Counted from the first letter of the stretch, positions 26,070 to 35,398 are shown. The stretch: 64,000 nucleotides of DNA from Flavobacterium geliluteum (GCF_017948595.1 NZ_JAGFBV010000004.1:124001-188000); one strand, 5' to 3'. Translations and numbers: made by a program. Notes: generated from the sequence alone by a model not told the origin.

Positions 26070-28130
26070 TTACTCTTTCAATAAACGATTCAGCTGAAAT
26101 TGTTCATCGGGGTTCAAATTAGTCAAAATTCTTTCAAATGAAACACGATTATCTGAATTTTTCAATAAAAGGCGAATAGTATCTCGGCCAAATTTAGAAA
26201 ATTGCCACATGTGATGCGTGGTGGCACTCACTAAATTTGATAAAACCTGATCGTTTATTATTTTAAAAGCAATTAATTTTTCAAGAGCATTTTGTCGTGT
26301 AGTGGCCTCATACTTTGTCGATGAAAACCCAATCAGTTCATCTGCCAATGATTTTGGATTTTCAGAATAATTGGACGTTGATAATGCCAGAGAAAGCCAT
26401 AAAGTTCTCAGATTGTAATCATTAAAACCAATCCAGTTTTGAGATTTATCCAAATATTCTTTTTGATGATTCGGGAAGTTTTTCCATAGCCAGTACAAAG
26501 CAACTTCTTGCGTTTGATAGGATTTATCCTCAAGCAAGGTTTCGTATTCGGCTCTAAAATCTTCCGGAATTTTTGTTAATGTTGCGGCAACAGTTTGACG
26601 AATTTGAATATTATTAGTCTGCAAAGCCAGTTGTAACAATGATTTTTTTGCGTCATATTTCTCGCTCTCTAATTGATCGACAATAGCTTCTTTTACTGAC
26701 TGATAAACAGCCGATTTTAAAGTTTTTATAAAAAAATCTTGCTTCTCATTCAGAGGAGTTTTCTTTAATTTATCGACTTCAAGGCGTACCTGAATCGATT
26801 TGTTTTTGCTTAGCAAAGCGTTGGCTGTCGCAGTATCAAAAACGGTAGATTCGAGCCATGTTTTTTGAAATTTATCGACATCAAAATCAGAGACTTTTTT
26901 TATTTCATCAAAAAAATTAGAAGTATTTACCGTTTGATAAGCGTATTTTTTTAAGTAACTTTTTATTGCTTTTTTAAAAGCCTTGTCACCAATAGATTCG
27001 TGTAAGACAAATAAAGTCCAGGCGCCTTTTTCATAAAATGTAAGCGAACTTGCCTTTGCATTCAAAACGGGAACAGTATCGGTACGCGAAGCAAATTTTA
27101 ACTGCTGTGCCGTTTCATATAATTTCGAATAAAAATAATCATCGCCATAAATATCACGTTCGGCAAGCAAAGCAAAATAGGTTGCAAAACCTTCCTGAAG
27201 CCAATGATGCGTACTGCTTTCGGCTGTTATCAAATCGCCAAACCAGTGATGCGCCAATTCATGAGCATCAACATTGGTGTAGTTTCGATCTGCAAAACCT
27301 ATCGAATCTACTACATATCGGGTTGCGAAAAGTGTAGTTGTCGTATTTTCCATTCCCGCATACAAAAAATCCCGAACCGGAATTTGTCTGTTAATTTGCC
27401 ACGGATATTTAACCCCTATTTCTTTTTCGAGGAAATCAAAAATACGTTTTGAATACCGATAAGTTGATTCAAAACGAGTTGTATCTTTATTTTCTAAATA
27501 ATATTCTAAAGGAATTTTAGAGTTTGATTTGAACTCTTTTTTATCAAATTTGCCGATCGCAAGCATTAACAAATAAGAGCTCATCGGATTTTCCATCACA
27601 TATTGCCACTGTATTTGATTGCCGTTTTCAACTCTATTTTTTAAAATTCCGTTTGAAATAACCTCATAATTTTTGTCGAAAATAATTCTCAAATTAAAAA
27701 TCACTTTTTCTTTCACATCATCAAAACTAGGAAACCAATTGCTCGTGTACCTGCCTTGTCCCTGCGTCCAGATCTGAACATCATCGTTTTCTATAGTAAC
27801 AAAATACAAAGCCTGTTTTGGTTTTACGCTGTAGCTAAAAGTCAAATGATTTTTACCTTTATCAAAAGATGAAACGAGCAGCAATTGTTTGCCTGTATTG
27901 ATGAATGGAATATCCTTATGATCCAGCTGAACATCGGTAAACTCCATATTCTGCGCATCAATTTTGATGGTGTCAAGGGCTTTTAACACTTCAAATTCAT
28001 AATCTATACTACCTGAAACCTGTTTTTCTCTGGGATTTATTTGTAGTTGTCCTGAAACAGACTTGAAATCAACAAATTGGGTTTGCTGCGAAAATGCAAA
28101 ACTCGTAATAAAAAGAAAAAGGTATTTCAT
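26070..28130 (-). CDS. M1 family aminopeptidase, exported
   Basis: 686 aa with a short signal peptide (MKYLFLFITSFAFSQQ). It has the M1 N-terminal beta domain, the exopeptidase motif GMEN at 259-262 (AGMENTTTT), and the zinc site H290-E291-x-x-H294 with E313 in LQEGF. The C-terminal third is a helical HEAT-like domain. Unlike the M1 gene at the left edge, it has the GxMEN motif and so should be a true aminopeptidase. It is a single gene, divergent from the PP-loop gene. Confidence 0.94.
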   Translation of the reverse strand: MKYLFLFITSFAFSQQTQFVDFKSVSGQLQINPREKQVSGSIDYEFEVLKALDTIKIDAQNMEFTDVQLDHKDIPFINTGKQLLLVSSFDKGKNHLTFSYSVKPKQALYFVTIENDDVQIWTQGQGRYTSNWFPSFDDVKEKVIFNLRIIFDKNYEVISNGILKNRVENGNQIQWQYVMENPMSSYLLMLAIGKFDKKEFKSNSKIPLEYYLENKDTTRFESTYRYSKRIFDFLEKEIGVKYPWQINRQIPVRDFLYAGMENTTTTLFATRYVVDSIGFADRNYTNVDAHELAHHWFGDLITAESSTHHWLQEGFATYFALLAERDIYGDDYFYSKLYETAQQLKFASRTDTVPVLNAKASSLTFYEKGAWTLFVLHESIGDKAFKKAIKSYLKKYAYQTVNTSNFFDEIKKVSDFDVDKFQKTWLESTVFDTATANALLSKNKSIQVRLEVDKLKKTPLNEKQDFFIKTLKSAVYQSVKEAIVDQLESEKYDAKKSLLQLALQTNNIQIRQTVAATLTKIPEDFRAEYETLLEDKSYQTQEVALYWLWKNFPNHQKEYLDKSQNWIGFNDYNLRTLWLSLALSTSNYSENPKSLADELIGFSSTKYEATTRQNALEKLIAFKIINDQVLSNLVSATTHHMWQFSKFGRDTIRLLLKNSDNRVSFERILTNLNPDEQFQLNRLLKE

Positions 28131-28197
28131 TGAAAATAAATTAGTGCCAATTTTCCAAAGTTACAAAGGTTTTACCAACAAATCGAATGAAATTTGT

Positions 28198-28971
28198 ATG
28201 TTTACAATAGAAAATTATATCAGCGTGTCAACACCCAAAAAAGCATTATTTAACTGGAGTAGCGGAAAAGATTCTGCTCTTACATTGTACAAAATTTTAC
28301 AGAATTCAGATTTTAAAATCGAATATTTATTGACGAGTGTGAATCAGCAGTATCAGCGAATTTCGATGCACGGCGTTCGTGTTGAACTATTAAAAGCACA
28401 AGCCAAAAGTATCGGTTTACCGCTAAAAATCATGCAAATTCCCGAAATGCCAACTATGGAAGTTTATGAGAATGTCATGACCGAAACTTTGACAGAATTG
28501 AAGACACAAGGAATTACACATTCGGTTTTTGGAGATATTTTTTTGGAAGATTTGCGCAAATACCGCGAAGATAAATTAGCCACATTAGGTTTTGAAGGCG
28601 TTTTTCCTCTTTGGAAGATCCCTACTAATCATTTGATTCAGGAATTTATTTCGTTAGGATTTAAAACCATTGTAGTTTGTGTTAATGAGCGATATCTGGA
28701 CAAAAGTTTTGTGGGTAGAATAATTGATCAGGATTTTATTAATGATCTACCCGAAAATGTAGATGTTTGCGGCGAAAACGGCGAATTTCATACCTTTACG
28801 TTTGATGGTCCTATTTTTTCAGAACCCATTAAATTTGAAATTGGAGAAATCGTGTATCGAAAATATGAAAAACCGAAAAACGAAGACTCGTCCAATACGG
28901 CTTGCGATACAAATGCCAGCGATGCTTTTGATTTTGGATTTTGGTATTGCGATTTAATTGAGTTAAAATGA
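28198..28971 (+). CDS. Diphthine--ammonia ligase family PP-loop protein
   Basis: About 257 aa. The ATP-binding PP-loop is NWSSGKDSAL, and later segments include VFGDIFLEDLR and GENGEFHTFTF, typical of the ATP_bind_4/Dph6-like family. Bacteria lack diphthamide, so the bacterial function is not the eukaryotic one and is unknown. The ATG at 28198 adds FTIENYIS before the conserved start. A GTG at 28225 giving STPKKALFNWSSG fits family members better. It ends 4 bases into the next gene (ATGA overlap), showing coupling. Confidence 0.85.
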   Translation: MFTIENYISVSTPKKALFNWSSGKDSALTLYKILQNSDFKIEYLLTSVNQQYQRISMHGVRVELLKAQAKSIGLPLKIMQIPEMPTMEVYENVMTETLTELKTQGITHSVFGDIFLEDLRKYREDKLATLGFEGVFPLWKIPTNHLIQEFISLGFKTIVVCVNERYLDKSFVGRIIDQDFINDLPENVDVCGENGEFHTFTFDGPIFSEPIKFEIGEIVYRKYEKPKNEDSSNTACDTNASDAFDFGFWYCDLIELK

Positions 28972-29369
28972 TGACATTAAGATTTAAAACATTTTGTAAT
29001 TTTATTTTAGTAATTGGCATTGCATTTCTTTTTCAAAGTTGTTGGGTTAGCAGATGTAAAAGGCCTAAAATAGTAGGGTACATTTATGATTCTATTACTC
29101 GAAAACCCATTGAAAATTGTAAAGTTGGAGAAGGTCTAACGGACCAGAACGGTTATTTTCAACTGAAAGAATTGCGATATTCACAATTTACATTTGCAGG
29201 TTTTGAAGCCCCATCATTAATGGTAAATGAGCCTGTTAATAAAGAAGGTTACCAAAAAAAAGCTATAGAATTATTCAACCCTTTTGGTGGTGGGATAAAA
29301 AAAGGCGCTTTGCATAACGCTGATACTATTTTTTTGAGTAAATCAGAAATAATACCTGATTTTAAGTGA
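28968..29369 (+). CDS. Small lipoprotein with carboxypeptidase-regulatory-like fold
   Basis: 133 aa. A signal peptide ends in the lipobox FQSC (C26). The mature part carries GYIYDSITRKPIENCKVGEGLTDQNGYF, a beta-sandwich signature of the carboxypeptidase regulatory-like/CarbopepD_reg group used for surface adhesion or transport-associated lipoproteins. Its start overlaps the stop of the PP-loop gene by 4 bases. Function unknown. Confidence 0.75.
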   Translation: MMTLRFKTFCNFILVIGIAFLFQSCWVSRCKRPKIVGYIYDSITRKPIENCKVGEGLTDQNGYFQLKELRYSQFTFAGFEAPSLMVNEPVNKEGYQKKAIELFNPFGGGIKKGALHNADTIFLSKSEIIPDFK

Positions 29370-29411
29370 TTTAATATTTTATAGTAATACAAATCTAAAA
29401 ACTAAAGTGTT

Positions 29412-29918
29412 ATGCCATTAAAAGAGAAAAGTCCAGAAATAAAAAAAATACTATTATTTTTAGATGAAATAGGACTGCAAACCATTGAAAAAAAACTAGA
29501 AAACACATTTTTACCGGGACTTAGTTTAGGTCCAGATTGTCTTTATATCGATTTTGAAAAATTATTGTATCCTGGCGATATTTTGCATGAAGCAGGACAC
29601 ATGGCCGTTGCAACCTCCGAAGAAAGAAAATTGGCAGGTACTCACGAAATGTCGCAAGAATGGCCTCCACAGAGTGAAGAGATTGGCGCAATTCTCTGGT
29701 CATTTGCGGCAGCAAATCATCTAAAATTACCACTCGAATTTGTATTTCATCCTAATGGCTATAAAAATGCATCAGATTGGTTTATTTCTAACTTTAGTAG
29801 TAAAAATTACATCGGATTGCCTTTCCTTCAATGGATTGGATTAACGTTGGGAGAGGAAAAAGCATTAGAAGAAAAAAAAGAATCTTTTCCTGTAATGCAA
29901 AAATGGTTGAGAGATTAA
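29412..29918 (+). CDS. Protein of unknown function with an HEAGH zinc-protease-like motif
   Basis: 168 aa, no signal peptide. GDILHEAGHMAVA near residues 55-67 matches HExxH, with several acidic residues after it (THEMSQEWPPQSEE) that could supply a third ligand. The family is not one I recognise. The motif alone does not prove protease activity. It follows the lipoprotein by 42 bases on the same strand and may share its transcript. Confidence 0.7.
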   Translation: MPLKEKSPEIKKILLFLDEIGLQTIEKKLENTFLPGLSLGPDCLYIDFEKLLYPGDILHEAGHMAVATSEERKLAGTHEMSQEWPPQSEEIGAILWSFAAANHLKLPLEFVFHPNGYKNASDWFISNFSSKNYIGLPFLQWIGLTLGEEKALEEKKESFPVMQKWLRD

Positions 29919-29926
29919 GCGCTTTT

Positions 29927-30328
29927 TTAGGTAGATTCATCGATCCATGTTTTTAAAAACCACAAACCTTTTCTTTTTTCAAATATATAATCTATAAAAA
30001 TTCCATTATTCACACCCCGTTGCTGAATAATAACCTTGTCTTTTTTTAAAATTGTTTTTTGATTATAATCTCTTTCTTCTTTATTTTTATTGAGGTTGAT
30101 TATAGTATATTCTTCCTTTATAATTTCGTAATCAACCAGTTCAAAATCATCATTATTTAATTTTACAGTTAACGGAAAATGGATTCGGCTCATTTGAAAA
30201 GTCTTATTTTTGTTGAACTTTTCAAAAAAAGTAGTAAAATCTTCCGCTTTATTATTTTGTTGAGCCAGAATAGTGGTAGTAGAAAATACGCTCACTAATA
30301 GTACTACGATAAATAGTTTATTTTTCAT
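29927..30328 (-). CDS. Exported protein of unknown function
   Basis: 133 aa with a clear signal peptide ending ILAQQ near residue 23. The rest is beta-rich, small and without cysteines. It shares one base with the stop of the DUF1697 gene (TAATG), so it is translated with it. It is convergent with the HEAGH gene, 8 bases away. No family is recognised. Confidence 0.7.
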   Translation of the reverse strand: MKNKLFIVVLLVSVFSTTTILAQQNNKAEDFTTFFEKFNKNKTFQMSRIHFPLTVKLNNDDFELVDYEIIKEEYTIINLNKNKEERDYNQKTILKKDKVIIQQRGVNNGIFIDYIFEKRKGLWFLKTWIDEST

Positions 30329-30870
30329 TATTCAGAATAGATATTTAATAAATTAGTCACTGTATTCCAGTTTCTAATAGTTGCTGTCACATTTAGTTTT
30401 TTCTCAATATATTTTTGGTCAAATCTGGTTTTCCCTGCTCCGGTTGCATATTTTATAAAAATTCGATTGCCGTCTATACTGGCTTCATCAGGTTTAAACT
30501 GACTGATTTTAAGATCGTTTATATTTTCTTTTTTCAAAGAAATTGAAACAAAAGCGACGTAAAGTTTTTTGGTATCAACATCTTTTTCCATCAAATATGG
30601 ATTATTTTTAAAACACAATTCCAAATCTTCTTTAGTGATCACAATGGTAGGAACTTCATGACCAAAAACCTTAAAAATTTCCTGTTTGATCATAAAAGCC
30701 ACTTTCGAAGCGCTCTCTTCGTCTGTATCTACAAAAACATTTCCCGATTGCAAATAAGTTCTGACGTTTTTAAAACCAATACTTTCCAACATAGTTTTCA
30801 AAGGCTCCATTTTCATCATATTGTGTCCCGAAACGTTGATGCCTCGTAAAAGTGCTAAATGTGTTGTCAT
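30328..30870 (-). CDS. DUF1697 domain protein
   Basis: 180 aa. MTTHLALLRGINVSGH at the start and LQSGNVFVDT near residues 40-49 are the DUF1697 signature. The molecular function of the family is not known. Its start region (30842-30875) is duplicated at 32409-32442, on the far side of a two-gene cassette, which suggests an insertion just upstream of this gene. A TATCTTTG box at 30890-30897 supplies a promoter now. Confidence 0.9.
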   Translation of the reverse strand: MTTHLALLRGINVSGHNMMKMEPLKTMLESIGFKNVRTYLQSGNVFVDTDEESASKVAFMIKQEIFKVFGHEVPTIVITKEDLELCFKNNPYLMEKDVDTKKLYVAFVSISLKKENINDLKISQFKPDEASIDGNRIFIKYATGAGKTRFDQKYIEKKLNVTATIRNWNTVTNLLNIYSE

Positions 30871-30875
30871 TTTTT
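30842..30875. repeat. 34-bp direct repeat, copy A (5' end of the DUF1697 gene)
   Basis: Identical to 32409-32442 except for one base. It covers the first nine codons of the DUF1697 gene and six T residues before it. With copy B it brackets a 1.53-kb segment holding two paralogous genes. Confidence 0.85.
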
Positions 30876-30889
30876 AAAATTTTATCCTT

Positions 30890-30897
30890 CAAAGATA
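30890..30897 (-). promoter_or_regulatory. Predicted -7 box of the DUF1697 gene
   Basis: TATCTTTG on the minus strand, 20 bases before the ATG. Confidence 0.45.
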
Positions 30898-31010
30898 TTA
30901 TTTTCTAATCTTTAAATTCGCACTAAACCACTTAAAGGAAAAAATTACGTAAACAGAAAATAATATTTTAAAATAAATATTAATATAAATAATAAATTAG
31001 AATTTACATT

Positions 31011-31670
31011 TTACTCACCTAAAAATTTACGAAACTCTTTTTCAATTTCTTTTTTAAGAGGAAATATTAATTTTTCCAGTTTTTGATATTCTGAATCAAA
31101 TTTAAATTTAAAACCTAAATTATCTTCGATATTCTTTTTTTGCATATACTTAAGTTGGTCATATGTACTAAAAAAATTACCACAATGTATCATATAATTT
31201 ACTAACAACTGTTCCGTTTTATCATCAAAGAATAACATATTTCGGGATATATATTTTGTAGATTCAGAATACGTATATCTAAAATTATTTTCAATTTCTT
31301 CAGTTTCATCAATATCTGAATTGTTGGTATCTTGATTCTTTACGGATACACTGTACAAATGCAAAAGTTCTAATAGTTGTGAAAGATAACTATAAATTTC
31401 AGCTAAACCTTCAAATCTCCTTTCGTGTAGTTTAGTAAACTTGAAGTTTTCCTTAGATTTCAAATAATTTAATTCTGATTGAAATTGTGCTAATTCTTTT
31501 GAATGTTCTTTTTTTACTTCTTCAAGTTTCTGGTCGTATGTGCTTTTGATATTGCCTTTAAGTCTTTCAGTTAAATACAATGTAAATAATGCTGGTAAAC
31601 CCACAAATCCCAATATTTGATAAATGTAATCTGGATAATTCATAATGCTCAATTTAAAATTGTTATTCAC
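31011..31670 (-). CDS. Membrane-anchored coiled-coil protein, paralogue 2
   Basis: 219 aa. An N-terminal transmembrane helix (YQILGFVGLPALFTLYL) is followed by TERLKGNIKSTYDQKLEE and a long coiled coil, then helical cytoplasmic sequence. It is a clear paralogue of the protein encoded next upstream: both share ER(L/V)KG, NFKFTKLHE(R/K)R and an FRK(F/L)LGE C-terminus. It overlaps that gene by 8 bases. A family name is not recognised; similar anchored coiled-coil proteins occur in accessory DNA. Confidence 0.8.
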   Translation of the reverse strand: MNNNFKLSIMNYPDYIYQILGFVGLPALFTLYLTERLKGNIKSTYDQKLEEVKKEHSKELAQFQSELNYLKSKENFKFTKLHERRFEGLAEIYSYLSQLLELLHLYSVSVKNQDTNNSDIDETEEIENNFRYTYSESTKYISRNMLFFDDKTEQLLVNYMIHCGNFFSTYDQLKYMQKKNIEDNLGFKFKFDSEYQKLEKLIFPLKKEIEKEFRKFLGE

Positions 31671-32262
31671 CTAAAAGTTTTCGAAAATTAATTTCAATTT
31701 GTCGCTTAAGTGGTTTAAGTTTTTCGTGAATAAGTGTATGTGCCTGTTTACTATTTAAACTAATACCTTGTTCAGGTTGTGGATTCTCCATTAAATTAGA
31801 TTGGTCAGTATCATATGTTATATAAATCTCTGCCATTTGGTCAAAATAACTGTTCAAAAGATTTTCAATACTATCATCAAAATAGATTATATTGTAATTA
31901 AAATATTTGTGAAATTCTAAGTGTTTATCAGTAAATTTATCACTCAAAATTCTTTCACCCTCTTCAAAGGTTGTACCTTCAGGTATAAATTTGAAAGGTT
32001 GCACATAATCCTTCAAAAGCTCTAAACTTTCATAAATGAAATGATAAGTCTTTTCCAAAACTACAAGTCGTTTTTCGTGTAGTTTCGTAAACTTGAAATT
32101 CTCTTTCGTTTTTAAATGATTAAGCTCTATTTGGAATTGAGCAAGTTTTTCATCAAAGGAATTTTTCACACTACCTTTAACCCTCTCATTCAACCAAAGT
32201 GTTATTAAAGTTGGTATTAATGCACTAATAAAAATTATTAAACCATTACTGTATTCTTCCAT
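31663..32262 (-). CDS. Membrane-anchored coiled-coil protein, paralogue 1
   Basis: 199 aa, same plan as its neighbour: transmembrane helix near residues 7-24 (GLIIFISALIPTLITLWL), then NERVKGSVKNSFDEKLAQ, coiled coil, KENFKFTKLHEKR, a helical domain and the terminal FRKLLGE. Tandem duplication with overlapping reading frames suggests the two products act together, perhaps as a heteromer at the membrane. The pair is flanked by the 34-bp direct repeats at 30842 and 32409. Function unknown. Confidence 0.8.
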   Translation of the reverse strand: MEEYSNGLIIFISALIPTLITLWLNERVKGSVKNSFDEKLAQFQIELNHLKTKENFKFTKLHEKRLVVLEKTYHFIYESLELLKDYVQPFKFIPEGTTFEEGERILSDKFTDKHLEFHKYFNYNIIYFDDSIENLLNSYFDQMAEIYITYDTDQSNLMENPQPEQGISLNSKQAHTLIHEKLKPLKRQIEINFRKLLGE

Positions 32263-32408
32263 TTGATTAATTGTTTATATCGGCATTAAAGTTAAGAATT
32301 TTCTTAGCAGTTGAAGACAAATGTTAAAGTTTAAATTTTTTTATTTTTTTTCAAATTCATAAATAATTAAAAATCAATGAATTAAAATCAAAGTGTATTT
32401 ATATTATA

Positions 32409-32442
32409 CCTCGTAGAAGTGCTAAATGTGTTGTCATTTTTT
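32409..32442. repeat. 34-bp direct repeat, copy B (remnant of DUF1697 5' end)
   Basis: On the minus strand it encodes MTTHLALLRG, then two isoleucines and a stop. It is therefore a dead fragment of the DUF1697 start, 1,567 bases away from the intact gene in the same orientation. Confidence 0.85.
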
Positions 32443-32504
32443 TAATTTAAAATAAAATATAGAGAGCCCTTCAAAAATTAAAATGAAACACTCTTTTATC
32501 GCTG

Positions 32505-32512
32505 CAAAGTTA
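32505..32512 (-). promoter_or_regulatory. Predicted -7 box upstream of the DUF1697 remnant
   Basis: TAACTTTG on the minus strand, about 70 bases before the remnant ATG. It may be the original promoter of the DUF1697 gene, now placed to serve the inserted gene pair. Confidence 0.4.
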
Positions 32513-32519
32513 CAGCTTT

Positions 32520-32957
32520 TTATTGCGATTTTTTGTACACCAAACCCGGGCCATCACATGTTCTCCAAGTACCTGTTAACAAACCATCTGCATCTATAAA
32601 TAGTGATTCTTTCGAATTGCCATAACAATTTCCAGCAAGAGTGCTATTGCCTAAAAAAGTCAATTCAAAATATGTTATGCCATTGATATCTTTGGTTTCA
32701 AATGTACCCGATTCGGTGGTCGTAGTAGTATTTCTTACTCTGGTTTTTACAAAAGTTCCATCGGCTTTAAAAATATAAAACTCCTGCCATTCCATCTGAT
32801 TTCCGGTGGTTTCAGAGTCTGGAAAAGTGCCTGACATCTTAATTAATGTCCATTTGCCATGAAAATCAGATGTAAAAGAATCACTGATTTCTTTCGTTTC
32901 ATTTGAACAGGAAAAAAGACTTAACACAAGAATAAAAATGATTCCGATTTTTTTCAT
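32520..32957 (-). CDS. Lipocalin-like lipoprotein
   Basis: 145 aa. The signal peptide ends in the lipobox LFSC with C17 as the lipidated residue. The mature protein is a small beta-barrel type: GKWTLIKMSG near the start (the G-x-W of lipocalins) and GTWRTCDGPGLVYKK at the end. Such proteins are abundant in Bacteroidota. The ligand is unknown. It is a single gene. Confidence 0.8.
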   Translation of the reverse strand: MKKIGIIFILVLSLFSCSNETKEISDSFTSDFHGKWTLIKMSGTFPDSETTGNQMEWQEFYIFKADGTFVKTRVRNTTTTTESGTFETKDINGITYFELTFLGNSTLAGNCYGNSKESLFIDADGLLTGTWRTCDGPGLVYKKSQ

Positions 32958-33289
32958 TTACTTTGGTTTTTAAGATTTTATACCCTCACAAGATACTTAT
33001 TTTAGCTAACTATTTTTTCAATTTACAATTTAATAACCTAAGAATTTAAGTAATAATTCAGGCTGTTATTTTTTAAATTTAAAGATAAAAACTACTTTCT
33101 AACGTAAAGATATCTTTTTTTGTGCTTAATTTTGAAATCCGATTACACTTTCAAATTTCCTAATTAAAATCTATCTTCGCTTTTTGAAAGAGAAAAGAAA
33201 ATAAAACGTATAAAAATACAAAAATCAATCCTCTAGATTCAAGCTCTTTTTACAATCTAAAATCAATAATCTAAACTCTAAAATTAGTA
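32958..33289. other. Divergent intergenic region before recG
   Basis: AT-rich, no gene. The last 60 bases repeat 'caatctaaaatcaataatctaaactctaaaat' type words, as in other spacers here. Confidence 0.5.
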
Positions 33290-35398
33290 ATGTCTAATAA
33301 TCTCCTGGAGACTCCAATAGAATACTTAAAAGGCGTTGGTCCCAGTCGTGGCCAGCTGCTTCGTAAGGAATTGGGGATTCATAAATACGGAGACTTGATC
33401 AATTTTTTTCCGAATCGATACATTGACAGAACTCGTTATTACAAGATCAACGAACTGCAAAATACAGGTTCTGAAGTGCAGATTATCGGAAAAATAATCA
33501 ATATAAAAACGGTCGAATTTGCTAAGAACAAAAAGCGTTTGGTTGCCACTTTCGTGGATGATACCGGGCAGATAGACCTCAATTGGTTTCAAGGACATAA
33601 ATGGATTCGGGAAAGTCTTAAACTTAACGAAGTTTGCGTGATTTTTGGAAAATGTTCCTTGTATGGAAGCCAATTTAGTATGGCCCATCCGGAAATTGAG
33701 TTACTGACTGAGCACGAAAAAAGTCTTCGATCTGCGATGCAGCCTGTTTATCCTTCGACAGAAACCCTGACCAACAGAGGTATTTCAAATCGGACGATCA
33801 ACAAATTAATGCAACAATTATTTATTGAAATACAGGCTTTATTTACCGAAACTTTTCCTTCTTATTTAATAGAAGAACTGAAATTAATTTCGAAAAAAGC
33901 AGCTTTATTCAATATTCATTTTCCAAAAAGCACCGAAGCTTTAGCGAAAGCGCAATTTAGATTAAAATTTGAGGAATTGTTCTTTATTCAGTTACAATTA
34001 ATCACCAAAAACTTAATTCGAAAACATAAAATAAAAGGACATCCATTTACGAAAGTAGGCGAATTTTTTAATGAATTTTATCAAAATCACTTGCCTTTTG
34101 AGTTGACCAATGCACAAAAAAGAGTGGTCAAAGAAATCCGTGCAGACATGGGAAGTAATGCTCAAATGAACCGATTGCTGCAAGGAGATGTGGGTTCGGG
34201 AAAAACCATTGTTGCCTTTATGAGTATGCTTTTGGCACTGGATAATGGATTTCAGGCCTGTTTGATGGCTCCCACCGAAATTCTGGCCAATCAGCACTTT
34301 ATTGGCTTATCTGAATTTGCTGCAACCTTAAACATCAACATAAAAATACTGACTGGCTCGACCAAAACCGCTGCACGAAAAATTCTCCACGAAGAATTAG
34401 AAAATGGCACTTTACAAATCTTGATCGGGACGCACGCTTTACTTGAGGACAAAGTAAAATTTTACAATCTAGGATTAGCCGTAATTGATGAGCAACATCG
34501 TTTTGGAGTGGAACAACGTTCTAAACTGTGGAAAAAAAATGAAATTCCGCCTCACGTTTTGGTGATGACCGCCACTCCTATTCCGCGAACTTTGGCGATG
34601 AGTTTGTACGGCGATCTGGATATTTCGGTGATCGATGAATTGCCTCCCGGAAGAAAACCCATTCAAACGGTACATCGATACGACAGTAACCGTCTAAAAG
34701 TATGGAAGTTTTTGCGCGACGAAATTGCCCTCGGAAGACAAATTTATATTGTTTATCCGCTTATTCAAGAGTCTGAAAAAATGGATTTTAAAGATCTGAT
34801 GGACGGTTACGAAAGTATTTCCCGTGACTTTCCGCTACCGCAATATGCTATTTCGATTTTGCACGGAAAAATGAAACCAGCCGATAAAGATGCAGAAATG
34901 AAACGTTTTTCTGAGGGAAAAACCAATATTATGGTAGCCACAACGGTTATTGAGGTTGGGGTAAACGTACCCAATGCAAGTGTTATGATTATCGAAAGTG
35001 CCGAACGTTTTGGCCTGTCGCAACTCCATCAACTTCGCGGGCGTGTAGGTCGTGGCGCCGAACAAAGCTATTGTATCCTGATGACCAGTCATAAATTATC
35101 AAGTGATAGTAAAACAAGGATGGAAACGATGGTGCAAACCAACGACGGTTTTGAAATTGCCGAAGTCGATCTGAAATTGCGTGGCCCCGGAGATTTAATG
35201 GGAACACAACAAAGTGGTGTTTTAAACCTTCAAATTGCCGATATTGTGCGTGATCGTGATATTTTGGCACTTGCCAGAAATTATGCGATGAAAATATTAA
35301 AGGAAGATGCACCACTTCAAAAGCCTGAACATGCTGTTTTGAAAGCCGTTTTTATCGAATTGACGAAAAAGAAAAGTATTTGGAACTATATTTCTTAG
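33290..35398 (+). CDS. recG: ATP-dependent DNA helicase RecG
   Basis: 702 aa, normal for RecG. The N-terminal wedge domain with its OB fold (about 60-150) is followed by the SF2 helicase core: Walker A GDVGSGKT, VIDEQHRFGV, TATPIPRTLA, HGKMKPADKD, TTVIEVGVNVPNA and the GRVGRGAEQSYC arginine-finger motif. It reverses stalled forks and migrates Holliday junctions. It is a single gene on the plus strand. Confidence 0.97.
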   Translation: MSNNLLETPIEYLKGVGPSRGQLLRKELGIHKYGDLINFFPNRYIDRTRYYKINELQNTGSEVQIIGKIINIKTVEFAKNKKRLVATFVDDTGQIDLNWFQGHKWIRESLKLNEVCVIFGKCSLYGSQFSMAHPEIELLTEHEKSLRSAMQPVYPSTETLTNRGISNRTINKLMQQLFIEIQALFTETFPSYLIEELKLISKKAALFNIHFPKSTEALAKAQFRLKFEELFFIQLQLITKNLIRKHKIKGHPFTKVGEFFNEFYQNHLPFELTNAQKRVVKEIRADMGSNAQMNRLLQGDVGSGKTIVAFMSMLLALDNGFQACLMAPTEILANQHFIGLSEFAATLNINIKILTGSTKTAARKILHEELENGTLQILIGTHALLEDKVKFYNLGLAVIDEQHRFGVEQRSKLWKKNEIPPHVLVMTATPIPRTLAMSLYGDLDISVIDELPPGRKPIQTVHRYDSNRLKVWKFLRDEIALGRQIYIVYPLIQESEKMDFKDLMDGYESISRDFPLPQYAISILHGKMKPADKDAEMKRFSEGKTNIMVATTVIEVGVNVPNASVMIIESAERFGLSQLHQLRGRVGRGAEQSYCILMTSHKLSSDSKTRMETMVQTNDGFEIAEVDLKLRGPGDLMGTQQSGVLNLQIADIVRDRDILALARNYAMKILKEDAPLQKPEHAVLKAVFIELTKKKSIWNYIS

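Noticed and set aside
28063..28197. Extended N-terminus of the PP-loop protein
   Set aside because: The extra codons overlap the signal-peptide region of the divergent M1 peptidase gene and the promoter zone, and family members start near the later sites.
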